This document shows, piece after piece, positions 8,601 through 15,188 of a DNA stretch of 64,000 nt (its first letter is position 1; each line of letters opens with the position of its first letter). Position numbers and translations under genes: made by a program. The stretch comes from Terriglobia bacterium. GTDB lineage: Bacteria; Acidobacteriota; Terriglobia; Terriglobales; Acidobacteriaceae. The notes under the pieces were generated by a model. It did not search any database, had not been told where the DNA came from, and was given only the letters and a program-made list of their open reading frames with translations. The stretch covers positions 1-64,000 of the forward strand of contig JAIQFT010000043.1 in assembly GCA_020073185.1 (NCBI GenBank). Reading direction: 5' to 3'.

Positions 8601-9017
8601 GTCGGCCTCATCGCCCTGCTTGGCGTGGATGCAGAGACAGCGGTCTTCATGCTGCTGTACCTCGATCTCGCGTACCACGACGCGATCAACAAGGGTCAGA
8701 TGAACAGTTGGGACAATTTGAAAGAAGCGATCGTTAACGGTGCGGTCAAGCGCTTGCGGCCCAAGGTGATGACCGTTGCCTGCATGCTCTTCGGCCTGCT
8801 GCCGATCATGTGGTCGGTGGGCGCCGGTGGCGATGTGATGAAGCGCATCGCAGCCCCGATGATCGGCGGCATCATCACGTCGTTCCTCATGGAACTGGTG
8901 ATCTACCCGCCGATTTTCGCCATCTGGAAGTGGAACTTCGAGGTAAAGCCGACGCTGACGAAGCAAGGGCCGAAGCCGGTTGAGCGTGCGGAGATCGAGG
9001 AGCCGGTGCATGCCTAG
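5694..9017 (+). CDS. cusA: CusA-like heavy-metal RND efflux pump
   Basis: The 1107-residue inner-membrane transporter has the RND layout of twelve membrane helices and two large periplasmic loops. It opens MINRIIEICAKNRFLVFLFAGV and keeps the HME-RND signatures: IPDLSDTQVIVYAKWDRSPDIMEDQ split over the first loop, GAMVDASVVMVE in helix 4, and EFMPPLDEGTLLYMPTTLPG in the second loop. The Met-rich segments (LLYMPTTLPGMS, DPAPYSMMETVV, WTMPIKARIDMLTTG) resemble the Cu/Ag-specific CusA rather than the Zn/Co/Ni type CzcA. It exports monovalent copper or silver using the proton gradient. It is somewhat longer than typical (about 1040 residues), with an extra stretch after helix 6. It is translationally coupled on both sides: ATGA with the gene before, 8 bases with the transglycosylase after. 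Confidence 0.93.
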   Translation: MINRIIEICAKNRFLVFLFAGVAVLFGWQSLKNTKLDAIPDLSDTQVIVYAKWDRSPDIMEDQVSYPVTSALLGMPKVKDIRAFSDFGYSYIYIIFEEGTDIYWARSRTLEYLNSVTPRLPKGVNVELAKDATAVGWVYQYALVDETGQYSLDQMRSYQDWYLRYALQAVPGVAEVAPIGGFVRQYQINVDPNKLLAYKIPINMVVDAVQKSNNDVGARLVEQSGREYMVRGRGYIKSLADIASIPLMVNQQTGTPVLVRDVATVTYGPDMRRGVSELDGRGEAVGGVVIMRFGENAQKVIERVKAKISELEPTLPKGLKIVPTYDRSDLIDRSVDNLKHTLLEELIIVSLVIMIFLWHFPSAIIPITMIPITVILAFIPIQLSGMTANIMSLGGIAVAIGAMVDASVVMVEQIHKKLEHWQAEGQPGSRSAVLLAAIKEVGGPSFFALLVIAVAFLPVFTLEAQEGRLFKPLAFTKNFAMAIAAALAVTLVPATVGLLFGRTRPFGFRPRWLARMVSAVAIGKIHKEENHPISRPLMKVYYPVCEFVLEHKWKTIAVAVLAMALTVPVFFKLGSEFMPPLDEGTLLYMPTTLPGMSVTEATNLLQVQDKIIKSFPEVDRVFGKAGRVESATDPAPYSMMETVVVLKPHMEWPKRERFYSKWAPNWAQDILRRFWPDHKTTQELIYGPGGLNEALTIPGVANAWTMPIKARIDMLTTGVRTPVGIKVLGSDLGEIEKIGEQVEAALKDIPGTTSVFAERTTGGYFLDFDLKRDQLARYGLKIDDANDVLMSAIGGESVTTTVEGRERYSVNVRYLRDYRSDLDALQRVLVNTPSGAQVPLAQLADISLKTGPGMIRDENGRLSGYVYVDVSGRDIGSYITDAKNAVRQKVSVPAGYQLVWSGQYESMERVKERLKIVLPVTLFIVFLLLYFNTGSAVKTGIILLAVPFSAIGAIWFLYLLNYNMSIAVWVGLIALLGVDAETAVFMLLYLDLAYHDAINKGQMNSWDNLKEAIVNGAVKRLRPKVMTVACMLFGLLPIMWSVGAGGDVMKRIAAPMIGGIITSFLMELVIYPPIFAIWKWNFEVKPTLTKQGPKPVERAEIEEPVHA

Positions 9018-9819
9018 GGTGCGACAACTGACGGTGATGCTGCTGCTGTGTGCGGCCGTGAACGTTGCATGGTCGCAGGAGGCGCGGTACGCGGTGCCGG
9101 CGGCGTCGGTGGAGGAGCAGTTTTCGGCGTATCAGCGGGAGTTGAGCAATGCCGCGGATGAAGTGCTGGCCGCGGCGGAGCTAGGCCGGACGAGCGAGGC
9201 GAGGTCCGCGGAGGCGGCGAGCGGAGTTCCGGTCGACGAGCGTGCGGTGCAGCGGTTTGCGCGGCAATACTGGAATGGTGAAGAACAGAATGTGCGGCGA
9301 GCGATGGAACGCGTGACGCAGCTCAGGGCGACGTTGGATGCGGTCCTCGGAGAAGAGGGCGTGCCGAAGGAGGTCGCCGCGTTGGTGCTGGTGGAGAGCG
9401 GCGGGAGGCCGGCGGCGCTGTCGCCGAAGGGCGCACGCGGAGTGTGGCAATTCATGCCGGAGACGGCGCGGCGCTATGGGCTGACGGTCAGCGCGTCAAA
9501 AGACGAGCGGCTGGATGTGGCGAAGTCCACGCGCGCCGCGGCGCGGTATTTGCGCGCACTGTACGGCCAGTTTGGCGACTGGCGATTGGCCTTTGCCGCG
9601 TACAACGCGGGCGAACAGGCGGTGGCGCAAGCAGTGGCACGCGCCGGGCAAAGAGACTTTGCGCGCGTGCAGCTTCATCTGCCACGGGAAACGCGCAACT
9701 ATGTGCCGGCGGTGATGGAAGCAATGGCGTTGTTGGGCGGCGGCGAAGCGATGGCGAACGGTTCCGGCAGGTCCAGCATGGGACGGGCGGTTTATGCGTC
9801 GCCGGGTGCAACCCCTTAA
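9010..9819 (+). CDS. Lytic transglycosylase (SLT domain), exported
   Basis: The 269-residue protein has a signal peptide (RQLTVMLLLCAAVNVAWSQ) and a C-terminal SLT-type domain. Motifs are ALVLVESGGRPAALSPKGA (catalytic Glu in VESG), RGVWQFMPETARRYGL and WRLAFAAYNAGEQAV, the family's usual ES, GLMQ-like and AYNAG motifs. It would cleave the glycan strands of peptidoglycan in the periplasm. The start at 9010 overlaps the pump gene by 8 bases, so it belongs to the efflux operon, perhaps opening the wall for the envelope-spanning complex; that role is inferred. Its stop shares the bases TTAA with the convergent antiporter gene. Confidence 0.85.
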   Translation: MPRVRQLTVMLLLCAAVNVAWSQEARYAVPAASVEEQFSAYQRELSNAADEVLAAAELGRTSEARSAEAASGVPVDERAVQRFARQYWNGEEQNVRRAMERVTQLRATLDAVLGEEGVPKEVAALVLVESGGRPAALSPKGARGVWQFMPETARRYGLTVSASKDERLDVAKSTRAAARYLRALYGQFGDWRLAFAAYNAGEQAVAQAVARAGQRDFARVQLHLPRETRNYVPAVMEAMALLGGGEAMANGSGRSSMGRAVYASPGATP

Positions 9820-11096
9820 ACCGGCGAGACAAATTCTTTACCGGCCGCCGATTCGACGGTGAGTGGAGCGAGAACCGGTTCGGCGACGGCCTCGTGGCGT
9901 GCAAATGCAAACCTCAGTAACGCCGGGGTGATGAGCGTAGTCGCAAGCACCAGAACGATGACCTGCACGTAAACACCGCGTGAAATCAGGCCGGCAGCGA
10001 AACCGATGCTGGCGGTGATGAGGCCCACCTCACCGCGCGGGATCATGCCCACGCCGACGACGATGGAATTGCGCGCGCCGAATCCGGTGGCGAAGGCGCC
10101 GGCGGCGCAACCAACGATCTTGCCGGCGACCGCCACCAGCAACAGCGCGAGGAAGAACCCGAGGTGGCCGCCCAAGTCGCGGGCGTCGATCTGCAGGCCG
10201 ATGGAGACGAAGAACACGGGGCCAAAGAAGGCGTTGCACAGAGAACGAAGCGGTCCGACGATGGTTTTGCGCGCCGGAGTGGCGGCCGCAAACACGCCCG
10301 CCAGGTACGCCCCGGTAATCGCGGCCATTCCGCCCAGGTAGGCGGCAGCAAAGGCAAAAAGGAAAGCCAGCGCCAGCGCCGCCGAGGCCGTGGAGTGATT
10401 GCCGCTGGATGGTTCCGTGCGATTGAGAACGAAGCGCACCAGTCGCGGGCCGAGGGCAAAGGCGATGACCAGAAACAGCGTCATGCGCGCGATGGGGAAC
10501 GCGGCGCCGGCCAGCCCGGAAGACGCCTGAGCGGGGTGCGCGGACATCGCTATGACTATCGAAAGCACAATCAAGCCAAGGACATCATCAATCACCGCCG
10601 CGCCGAGGATGGTTGCGCCGGCACGGGAGCGCATCTTGCCAAGATCGAGCAGCGTCTGTGCGGTGATGGTGACGCTGGTGGCGGTCAAGACGGTGCCGAT
10701 GAAGATGGCTTCCGGCCATCCGAAACCGGCGATGCGCGACACCAGGGCGCCTCCGGCCATGGGCAGTAGAACGCCGCCGGTGGCCGCCCAGAATGCGGGA
10801 GCGACGCTGGCGCGCAGAAGACGAATGTCGGTTTCGAGCCCGGCGAGGAACATGAGCGCGACCACACCCAATTGCGCCAGCACCTGAAATACCGCCGGCA
10901 GCGAAGCAGCGTTTGGGTTGGGAGAAGAGAACCAGGAGAAGCGCCAGATGTTCAGAACGGTGGGGCCGAGCACGACACCGGCGGCGAGTTCGCCGAGAAC
11001 CAGCGGCAGGCTGATGCGCGAACCCATGTGGGCCATTGCCTTGGCAAACAGGATCAGCACGGCGATGAACAACAGGCATTGCAGCGAAGTGTCCAT
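9816..11096 (-). CDS. Cation/proton antiporter, CPA2 (Kef/NapA-like) family
   Basis: The 426-residue polytopic membrane protein has about 12-13 hydrophobic segments. It opens LQCLLFIAVLILFAKAMAHMG and has LPLVLGELAAGVVLGP, the typical start of the Na+/H+ exchanger domain. The ion-binding site is the paired acid AAVIDDVLGL around residue 166, which in this family marks electrogenic exchangers. PRGEVGLITA near the end is also characteristic. There is no C-terminal TrkA-N domain. It exchanges Na+ or K+ for protons across the inner membrane; the ion cannot be told from sequence alone. A small membrane protein gene lies 11 bases upstream and is probably co-transcribed. Confidence 0.88.
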   Translation of the reverse strand: MDTSLQCLLFIAVLILFAKAMAHMGSRISLPLVLGELAAGVVLGPTVLNIWRFSWFSSPNPNAASLPAVFQVLAQLGVVALMFLAGLETDIRLLRASVAPAFWAATGGVLLPMAGGALVSRIAGFGWPEAIFIGTVLTATSVTITAQTLLDLGKMRSRAGATILGAAVIDDVLGLIVLSIVIAMSAHPAQASSGLAGAAFPIARMTLFLVIAFALGPRLVRFVLNRTEPSSGNHSTASAALALAFLFAFAAAYLGGMAAITGAYLAGVFAAATPARKTIVGPLRSLCNAFFGPVFFVSIGLQIDARDLGGHLGFFLALLLVAVAGKIVGCAAGAFATGFGARNSIVVGVGMIPRGEVGLITASIGFAAGLISRGVYVQVIVLVLATTLITPALLRFAFARHEAVAEPVLAPLTVESAAGKEFVSPV

Positions 11097-11107
11097 CGAG
11101 TCCCCGT

Positions 11108-11302
11108 TCAGCGCTTGCCGCGCATTGCCTTCAGGCCTGAAGTTGCCAACACCGCGGCAATGCAGCCGACGAGTACCGGTAGCGGCGGTGCGCCGAAACG
11201 CAGAGTCAGAACGCCCCCGATCAACACGGCAAAGGCCAGCGTCACGCGGTCATTTTTCAGGATGGTGAGAAAGTTCAGCATCTGCTCCCTTGGAGTGCTC
11301 AT
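11108..11302 (-). CDS. Small two-helix membrane protein upstream of the antiporter
   Basis: The 64-residue protein has two hydrophobic segments (VTLAFAVLIGGVLTLRFG and PVLVGCIAAVLATSGL) and a basic C-terminus (KAMRGKR). It ends 11 bases before the antiporter start. The ATG at 11302 has no clear ribosome binding site; the in-frame ATG at 11281 follows AAGGGAG but at short spacing, so the true start is unsure. No family is recognised. It could be a small partner of the antiporter, a guess from position. Confidence 0.5.
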   Translation of the reverse strand: MSTPREQMLNFLTILKNDRVTLAFAVLIGGVLTLRFGAPPLPVLVGCIAAVLATSGLKAMRGKR

Positions 11303-11344
11303 TGTGCCGTCCCTACGGACTCACGTTGAAAAAAGTCACGCCTA

Positions 11345-11363
11345 CCCAGGGCTGCGCCCTGGG
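11345..11363. repeat. Palindrome with 8-bp stem and TGC loop
   Basis: The stem CCCAGGGC/GCCCTGGG closes a TGC loop, followed by CTACCAGCG. It is a loop variant of the dispersed hairpins nearby. Confidence 0.65.
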
Positions 11364-11384
11364 CTACCAGCGTTCGCCCCTACG

Positions 11385-11428
11385 GGGTTTCGGCGCTGCG
11401 CGCCTCGGTCACGACTGAAGTCATGACC
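11385..11428. repeat. Composite dispersed repeat ending in a TGAA-loop hairpin
   Basis: About 35 bases beginning GGGTTTCGGCGCTGCG and running to GGTCACGACTGAA recur at 19351-19386 with three base differences and one extra base. The element holds a small GGCGC/GCGCC hairpin. In this copy it ends in a larger hairpin, GGTCACGAC/GTCATGACC, around TGAA (11407-11428). Confidence 0.65.
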
Positions 11429-11539
11429 TACCGCGCGGCGCCTAACTACGTGAGCCGAAGCGCAGTCGCGGGTCAGAAACCCGCCACACGCTTTCGAGCG
11501 GTTTTGCAATTACTGCAGCCACCGTTTCAGGTACCTCAG

Positions 11540-11551
11540 CGGCTGAAGCCG
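11540..11551. repeat. Short TGAA-loop palindrome, family A
   Basis: The four-base stem CGGC/GCCG closes a TGAA loop. It is short alone but lies within the repeat cluster. Confidence 0.45.
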
Positions 11552-11640
11552 GAACGATAGCAACGCCTTTTCGCAGGCCTGAAGTGTGTCCGCGAGAACT
11601 TCAGTCGTGCCTACGGCACTAAATATTTTCCCCACTTTGC

Positions 11641-11660
11641 CCCGCCGCTGAAGCGGCGGG
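11641..11660. repeat. TGAA-loop hairpin, family A, perfect 8-bp stem
   Basis: The perfect stem CCCGCCGC/GCGGCGGG closes a TGAA loop and is followed by CTACTATCAA. The stem sequence is unrelated to the other members, yet the loop is the same. Confidence 0.7.
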
Positions 11661-11818
11661 CTACTATCAATCGCCCCGCTGTGGCTTCAAAATCGCGACT
11701 TCGTACCACAGGCAACCATGCCAGGCTAGTTCTCACGCACACTCTAAAGGCCTGCGCCACCCACCCACGGGGACCGATACAGAAAATCCTGAAACGCTCA
11801 GTGCATGTGCAGTACCGC

Positions 11819-12370
11819 TCAGTGCATGTGCAGCAGAAGCGCAAACAGCACGGCAGCCATTCCGGTTGCACCGAGCCACAGCATGGAACGGTTGAACGTT
11901 TTGTGAAACCAGGGCCGAGCGATGCCGTCGCGCGCGCGCTGGCGTTCGTGTCGGAGCAGTTGCGCGATCAGACGGCGCTCGTCGAGCGTGCGGGCGCATT
12001 CCAGCGCACGGCGCGCTAATTCATATCCTTTGGCCGGGACGCGCAGAGTGAAGTAAAGCTGCGCCAGCTTGAATTGCGCGTGAAAATTCTCCGGCTCAAG
12101 ATCGGAGGCGCGCGTCAGGTGATCAATCGCAGGGTAAATCCGGCTGGTCATCGCGTAGGCCACCCCGAGAGCGACGTGGACGTCGGGAAGATTCGGGGCG
12201 TTTTCCAGCGCGGAGGTCAGCGACACCACGGCCGCGGCGGGCTCGCCCAGGCTGAGTTGCTCCAGGCCTTCCTGAAAATGCCGCAACGCTGGAACAGAAA
12301 CTGCGCCAGGGCAGCGTGGAGCCAGCTCCATGGAACTGTCGTCGGTGGCGGAAGTGTTCATCGTGTTCAC
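11819..12370 (-). CDS. TPR-repeat protein with C-terminal membrane anchor
   Basis: The 183-residue protein has two to three tetratricopeptide repeats (about residues 30-135: HFQEGLEQLSLGEPAAAVVSL, LPDVHVALGVAYAMTSRIYPA, ENFHAQFKLAQLYFTLRVPA). A basic linker and a C-terminal hydrophobic helix (SMLWLGATGMAAVLFALLLH) follow, so it is tail-anchored with the repeats in the cytoplasm. The start is GTG at 12370 after AAAGAGGGA; an ATG lies 9 bases downstream. It follows glnK by 14 bases and is the last gene of the ammonium operon. TPR domains bind proteins, so it may scaffold P-II or AmtB; this is inferred from position only. Confidence 0.72.
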   Translation of the reverse strand: MNTMNTSATDDSSMELAPRCPGAVSVPALRHFQEGLEQLSLGEPAAAVVSLTSALENAPNLPDVHVALGVAYAMTSRIYPAIDHLTRASDLEPENFHAQFKLAQLYFTLRVPAKGYELARRALECARTLDERRLIAQLLRHERQRARDGIARPWFHKTFNRSMLWLGATGMAAVLFALLLHMH

Positions 12371-12384
12371 CGGGTCCCTCTTTC

Positions 12385-12723
12385 CTAAAGAGCGGCAACG
12401 CCGCGTTCCTCGTTGCGGATGCGGATGACCTCATCCACCTTGGAGAGAAAAATCTTGCCATCACCGATCTTGCCGCTACGGGCGGTCTGGATGATGGTCT
12501 CCACGGCAGAATCAACCAGGTTATCCGGCAAGACCAATTCGATTTTGATTTTGGGTATGAGGTCCACGCTGTACTCGCGACCGCGGTAATTCTCGGTGTG
12601 CCCTTTCTGACGGCCGTGGCCGCGGACCTCGGAGACGGTCATGCCTTCGACGCCCAGTTGATGAAGGGCGTCCTTCACGAACTCGAATTTGTTCATCTGG
12701 ACGATCGCTTCGACTTTCACCAT
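12385..12723 (-). CDS. glnK: P-II nitrogen regulatory protein
   Basis: The 112-residue protein has the exact usual length of P-II signal proteins. It starts MVKVEAIVQMNKFEFVKDAL and carries the T-loop from about residue 36 to 55 with Tyr51 in RGREYSVDL, the site uridylylated in many bacteria. The later signatures FLSKVDEVIRIRNEERG and GKIGDGKIF are the ATP/2-oxoglutarate-binding B and C loop regions. The frame is open further upstream, but the ATG at 12723 follows GGAGGAAGTGAA and fits the family start. It lies 76 bases after amtB on the same strand, the classic pairing in which GlnK plugs AmtB when nitrogen is plentiful. Confidence 0.95.
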   Translation of the reverse strand: MVKVEAIVQMNKFEFVKDALHQLGVEGMTVSEVRGHGRQKGHTENYRGREYSVDLIPKIKIELVLPDNLVDSAVETIIQTARSGKIGDGKIFLSKVDEVIRIRNEERGVAAL

Positions 12724-12799
12724 TTCACTTCCTCCGGATTGTTCTGGTTGGTGTGATGAAACTGCCGGAGCGCCGCATGCGCCCCGGCACTCCGCGATC

Positions 12800-14521
12800 C
12801 TAGTCGCCGCTACCGAATGAAGGAGCGGGAACCGAGACTGCTCCAAACGCCGGAGTTGCTTCCTTGGGCGCAACCGCCGTGCGCTGCATCTTCAAGACGA
12901 ATTCGGGATAGCCGAGGGAACCCATCTCCGGAATGTCGAGACCTTCCAGTTCGGATTCCGGCGAAACGCGCTGTCCGACAAGCCAGTCCACCAGGGCGTT
13001 GAAGGCAAACGAGAGGCTGAAGACGAAGCCGATCAGGGTGACGACGCCAATGAGCTGGGCAATGAGCTGGGAGGGGTCGCCATGGAAGAGGCCGCGGACC
13101 GGCCCGTTGACGCCGTTCCAGCCTCCGCCGTAGTTGGCGGTGCCGTCGGCGAAGAGTCCGACGGAAATGACGCCCCAGATTCCGTTGACGCCGTGGACGG
13201 AGATGGCGCCGACCGGATCGTCCACCTTGGCGACACGCTCGAAGAACTCGCAGCTCAAGCAAACCAGCACGCCGGCGATGAGGCCGATGATGGCGGCGCC
13301 AACGGTGCTCACAAATCCGGAGGGTGCGGTGATGGCCACCAAACCGGCGAGCAGGCCATTGCCCACCATGGAAGCGTCGGGCTTGCCATAGCGCCGCCAC
13401 ATATAAAAGATGGCGCCGAAGGAGCCGGTGCAACCGGCCAGCATGGTGTTGACGGCAATGGTGGCGATGCGCAGGTTGCCGTTGCCGGAGGCGCCCAGCG
13501 TGCTGCCCGGATTGAATCCGAACCAGCCGAAGGCGAGGATGAAGCAGCCGGCGAGCACGATGACCATGTCGTGACCGGGCATGGCATTGGGAGAGCCGTC
13601 GCGGTTGTACTTGCCGATGCGCGGGCCGATGAGCATGGCGGCAGCCAGGGCGGTGATGCCACCGACGGCGTGCACCACGCCGGATCCGGCAAAGTCAACG
13701 TAGCCGTGGCCCAAGCCGAAGTTAGCGCCCAACTGGGAGAGCCAGCCGCCTCCCCAGGCCCAATTGGCGAACAGCGGGTAGGTGATGGCGCCCATCAGCA
13801 CCGAGCAAAACGCGAAAGCGGCAAACTTCCAGCGTTCGGCGGCCGAACCGGTGACGATGGTCAGCGCCGTGTCCATGAACACCATCTGGAAGAGGAACAG
13901 AACCATCACGCCGACGTCGTAAGTGGCGCCGCTGAGGAAGAAGCCGCTGGTCCCGAAGAGACCCCAAGTCTTTCCGAGGACGGTGATCGTGAATTCATGG
14001 GTGAGCGGCGCCGCACCACCCAGGTTGAGCACGCCACCGACGCCGCCCATCTGGATGGCGAAGCCGCACACCCAGTAGGCGAACAGGCCGAAGCCGTAGA
14101 CCATGAAGTTCATCATCATGGTGTGGTTGGCGTTCTTGGCGCGGCACAGGCCGGTCTCCACCAAGGCGAACCCGGCCTGCATAAACATGACCAGGAAGCC
14201 GGCGATGAGCGTCCAGGTGAAGTTAATGGCGACCTTGTTCTGGCCGGCCTGGTTGGCAAGGTCGGTGAGGGTGAGGCCGGTCTTGGGATCGGCGACGGCG
14301 ACGTCGGAGACGGTGCCGGTTTTGTCGCCGGCGGGATCGCCCTTGGCAAGTTCGTCGGTGGTAGGAGCGGCTGCGTCTTTGATCACGGTGGATCCGCGCA
14401 GAACCGCAGCGGGAGCAGCGGGGGCGTTGGCCGTCGCAGATGGCGGCGTGTCTGCCCCGACAGCGATGCCGGACAGCAGCACGGCCGCTGCAAAAATCAG
14501 TGTGAGGCGTGCCAATTTCAT
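12800..14521 (-). CDS. amtB: Ammonium transporter
   Basis: The 573-residue Amt-family channel has a cleavable signal peptide (MKLARLTLIFAAAVLLSG) and an unusual 75-residue Ala/Pro/Thr-rich periplasmic N-terminal extension. Eleven membrane helices start at VAINFTWTLIAGFLVMF. The twin pore histidines are visible in GSGVVHAVGGITAL and AISVHGVNGIWGV. FALVETGLCRAKNANH and DTALTIVTGSAAERWKF are typical family signatures. The C-terminal tail continues to PSFGSGD and is the expected contact for GlnK. The start at 14521 follows AGGAGAACGAGA; the 17 residues open upstream lack a signal peptide. It imports ammonium into the cytoplasm. Confidence 0.95.
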   Translation of the reverse strand: MKLARLTLIFAAAVLLSGIAVGADTPPSATANAPAAPAAVLRGSTVIKDAAAPTTDELAKGDPAGDKTGTVSDVAVADPKTGLTLTDLANQAGQNKVAINFTWTLIAGFLVMFMQAGFALVETGLCRAKNANHTMMMNFMVYGFGLFAYWVCGFAIQMGGVGGVLNLGGAAPLTHEFTITVLGKTWGLFGTSGFFLSGATYDVGVMVLFLFQMVFMDTALTIVTGSAAERWKFAAFAFCSVLMGAITYPLFANWAWGGGWLSQLGANFGLGHGYVDFAGSGVVHAVGGITALAAAMLIGPRIGKYNRDGSPNAMPGHDMVIVLAGCFILAFGWFGFNPGSTLGASGNGNLRIATIAVNTMLAGCTGSFGAIFYMWRRYGKPDASMVGNGLLAGLVAITAPSGFVSTVGAAIIGLIAGVLVCLSCEFFERVAKVDDPVGAISVHGVNGIWGVISVGLFADGTANYGGGWNGVNGPVRGLFHGDPSQLIAQLIGVVTLIGFVFSLSFAFNALVDWLVGQRVSPESELEGLDIPEMGSLGYPEFVLKMQRTAVAPKEATPAFGAVSVPAPSFGSGD

Positions 14522-14552
14522 TCTCGTTCTCCTGAAGATGTCTTTCTCGGCT

Positions 14553-14735
14553 TTACTGCTTCCAGATGGCATGTTTCATGTACGCCCGGTTAAGCATGCC
14601 GAGTATGGCGAAGGTACACATGCCGATGCCGAGCAGACAAAGCGCCAAGCGGATGGTGTTGGACGCTGTCAGCACAAGGCCTGCAAGCGGGAGCAGCCAT
14701 CCGAGAAGCGCGACGACGATCGCGAGTAATTTCAT
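14553..14735 (-). CDS. Small membrane protein of the ammonium operon (60 residues)
   Basis: The protein MKLLAIVVALLGWLLP...KHAIWKQ has two hydrophobic segments and a short basic tail. It follows a strong ribosome binding site (CCAAGGAGAGGGCA) and lies 31 bases upstream of amtB. Its second half (IRLALCLLGIGM and the ending WKQ) matches the 36-residue product encoded at 15078-15188, so the two are likely related. I do not recognise a named family; a role alongside AmtB is only suggested by position. Confidence 0.65.
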   Translation of the reverse strand: MKLLAIVVALLGWLLPLAGLVLTASNTIRLALCLLGIGMCTFAILGMLNRAYMKHAIWKQ

Positions 14736-14755
14736 TGCCCTCTCCTTGGTGTTGT

Positions 14756-14953
14756 TTAGCCCTGATCGGTGAATTCGAGCCGCTTGATGCGGTAGGTACC
14801 GGCGAGGGCCTGGATGATCAGACCCACCGCGATCACCGCGACCGCGATGCCGATAGCGGGATGGCTGGGGCGCGTCACCAGCCCAGCCGGCAGCAGCGTG
14901 AATCCGATCAGGAACAGACCCAAATAACTTGCTTGTTGGCGATTCGCAGCCAT
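14756..14953 (-). CDS. Small membrane protein of the ammonium operon (65 residues)
   Basis: The protein MAANRQQASYLGLFLI... has two hydrophobic segments (LGLFLIGFTLLPAGLV and AIGIAVAVIAVGLIIQALAG) and a charged tail (YRIKRLEFTDQG). The start follows CAAGGAGAACTCGAC. It lies 20 bases before the 60-residue gene on the same strand. No family is recognised. Together with its neighbours it forms a run of small membrane proteins between the porin and amtB. Confidence 0.65.
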   Translation of the reverse strand: MAANRQQASYLGLFLIGFTLLPAGLVTRPSHPAIGIAVAVIAVGLIIQALAGTYRIKRLEFTDQG

Positions 14954-15077
14954 GTCGAGTTCTCCTTGAAAATCTGGTCCGGGTACGCGGCGTGGGTGCT
15001 GGTCATGGGGTTTGGATTTCCCGCACCGCGCCCCCCGGATAAATGGCTGCCCCCAAGACAGCCGCTTGGCCCACCTA

Positions 15078-15188
15078 CTACTTCTGTTTCCACAAACCCT
15101 GCTTCACGGTTCCGATCAGCCCGGCAGAAAACATTCCCGCTCCGAGCACGCAGAGAACCAAGCGCAACACAACGTCGTGGGGGCTCAC
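15078..15188 (-). CDS. 36-residue membrane mini-protein with GTG start overlapping the porin stop
   Basis: The frame reads (GTG)SPHDVVLRLVLCVLGAGM followed by FSAGLIGTVKQGLWKQK and a TAG stop. The GTG shares two bases with the porin stop (GTGA), a standard translational-coupling overlap. The sequence LRLVLCVLGAGM and the end LWKQK match the 60-residue protein at 14553-14735 (IRLALCLLGIGM, IWKQ), which supports it as a real gene or a truncated copy of that family. One hydrophobic helix is predicted. It is short and lacks an ATG, so ordinary gene callers would miss it. Confidence 0.55.
   Translation of the reverse strand: MSPHDVVLRLVLCVLGAGMFSAGLIGTVKQGLWKQK

Larger units (their letters stand above)
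11303..11818. other. Gene-free region dense in palindromic repeats
   Basis: This 516-base stretch between two minus-strand units has no credible gene. It holds at least four palindromes (listed separately), several with the TGAA loop, and half-sites such as AACTTCAGTCGTGCC near 11600. It is the densest cluster of these elements in the window. Confidence 0.7.

Noticed and set aside
11303-11818. Possible CRISPR array
   Set aside because: The repeats differ in stem sequence and spacing; there are no regular direct repeats and no cas genes.
13082-14593. 503-codon plus-strand ORF opposite amtB
   Set aside because: Its sequence is Gly/Asp/Glu/His-rich without structure, and amtB is certain on the other strand.
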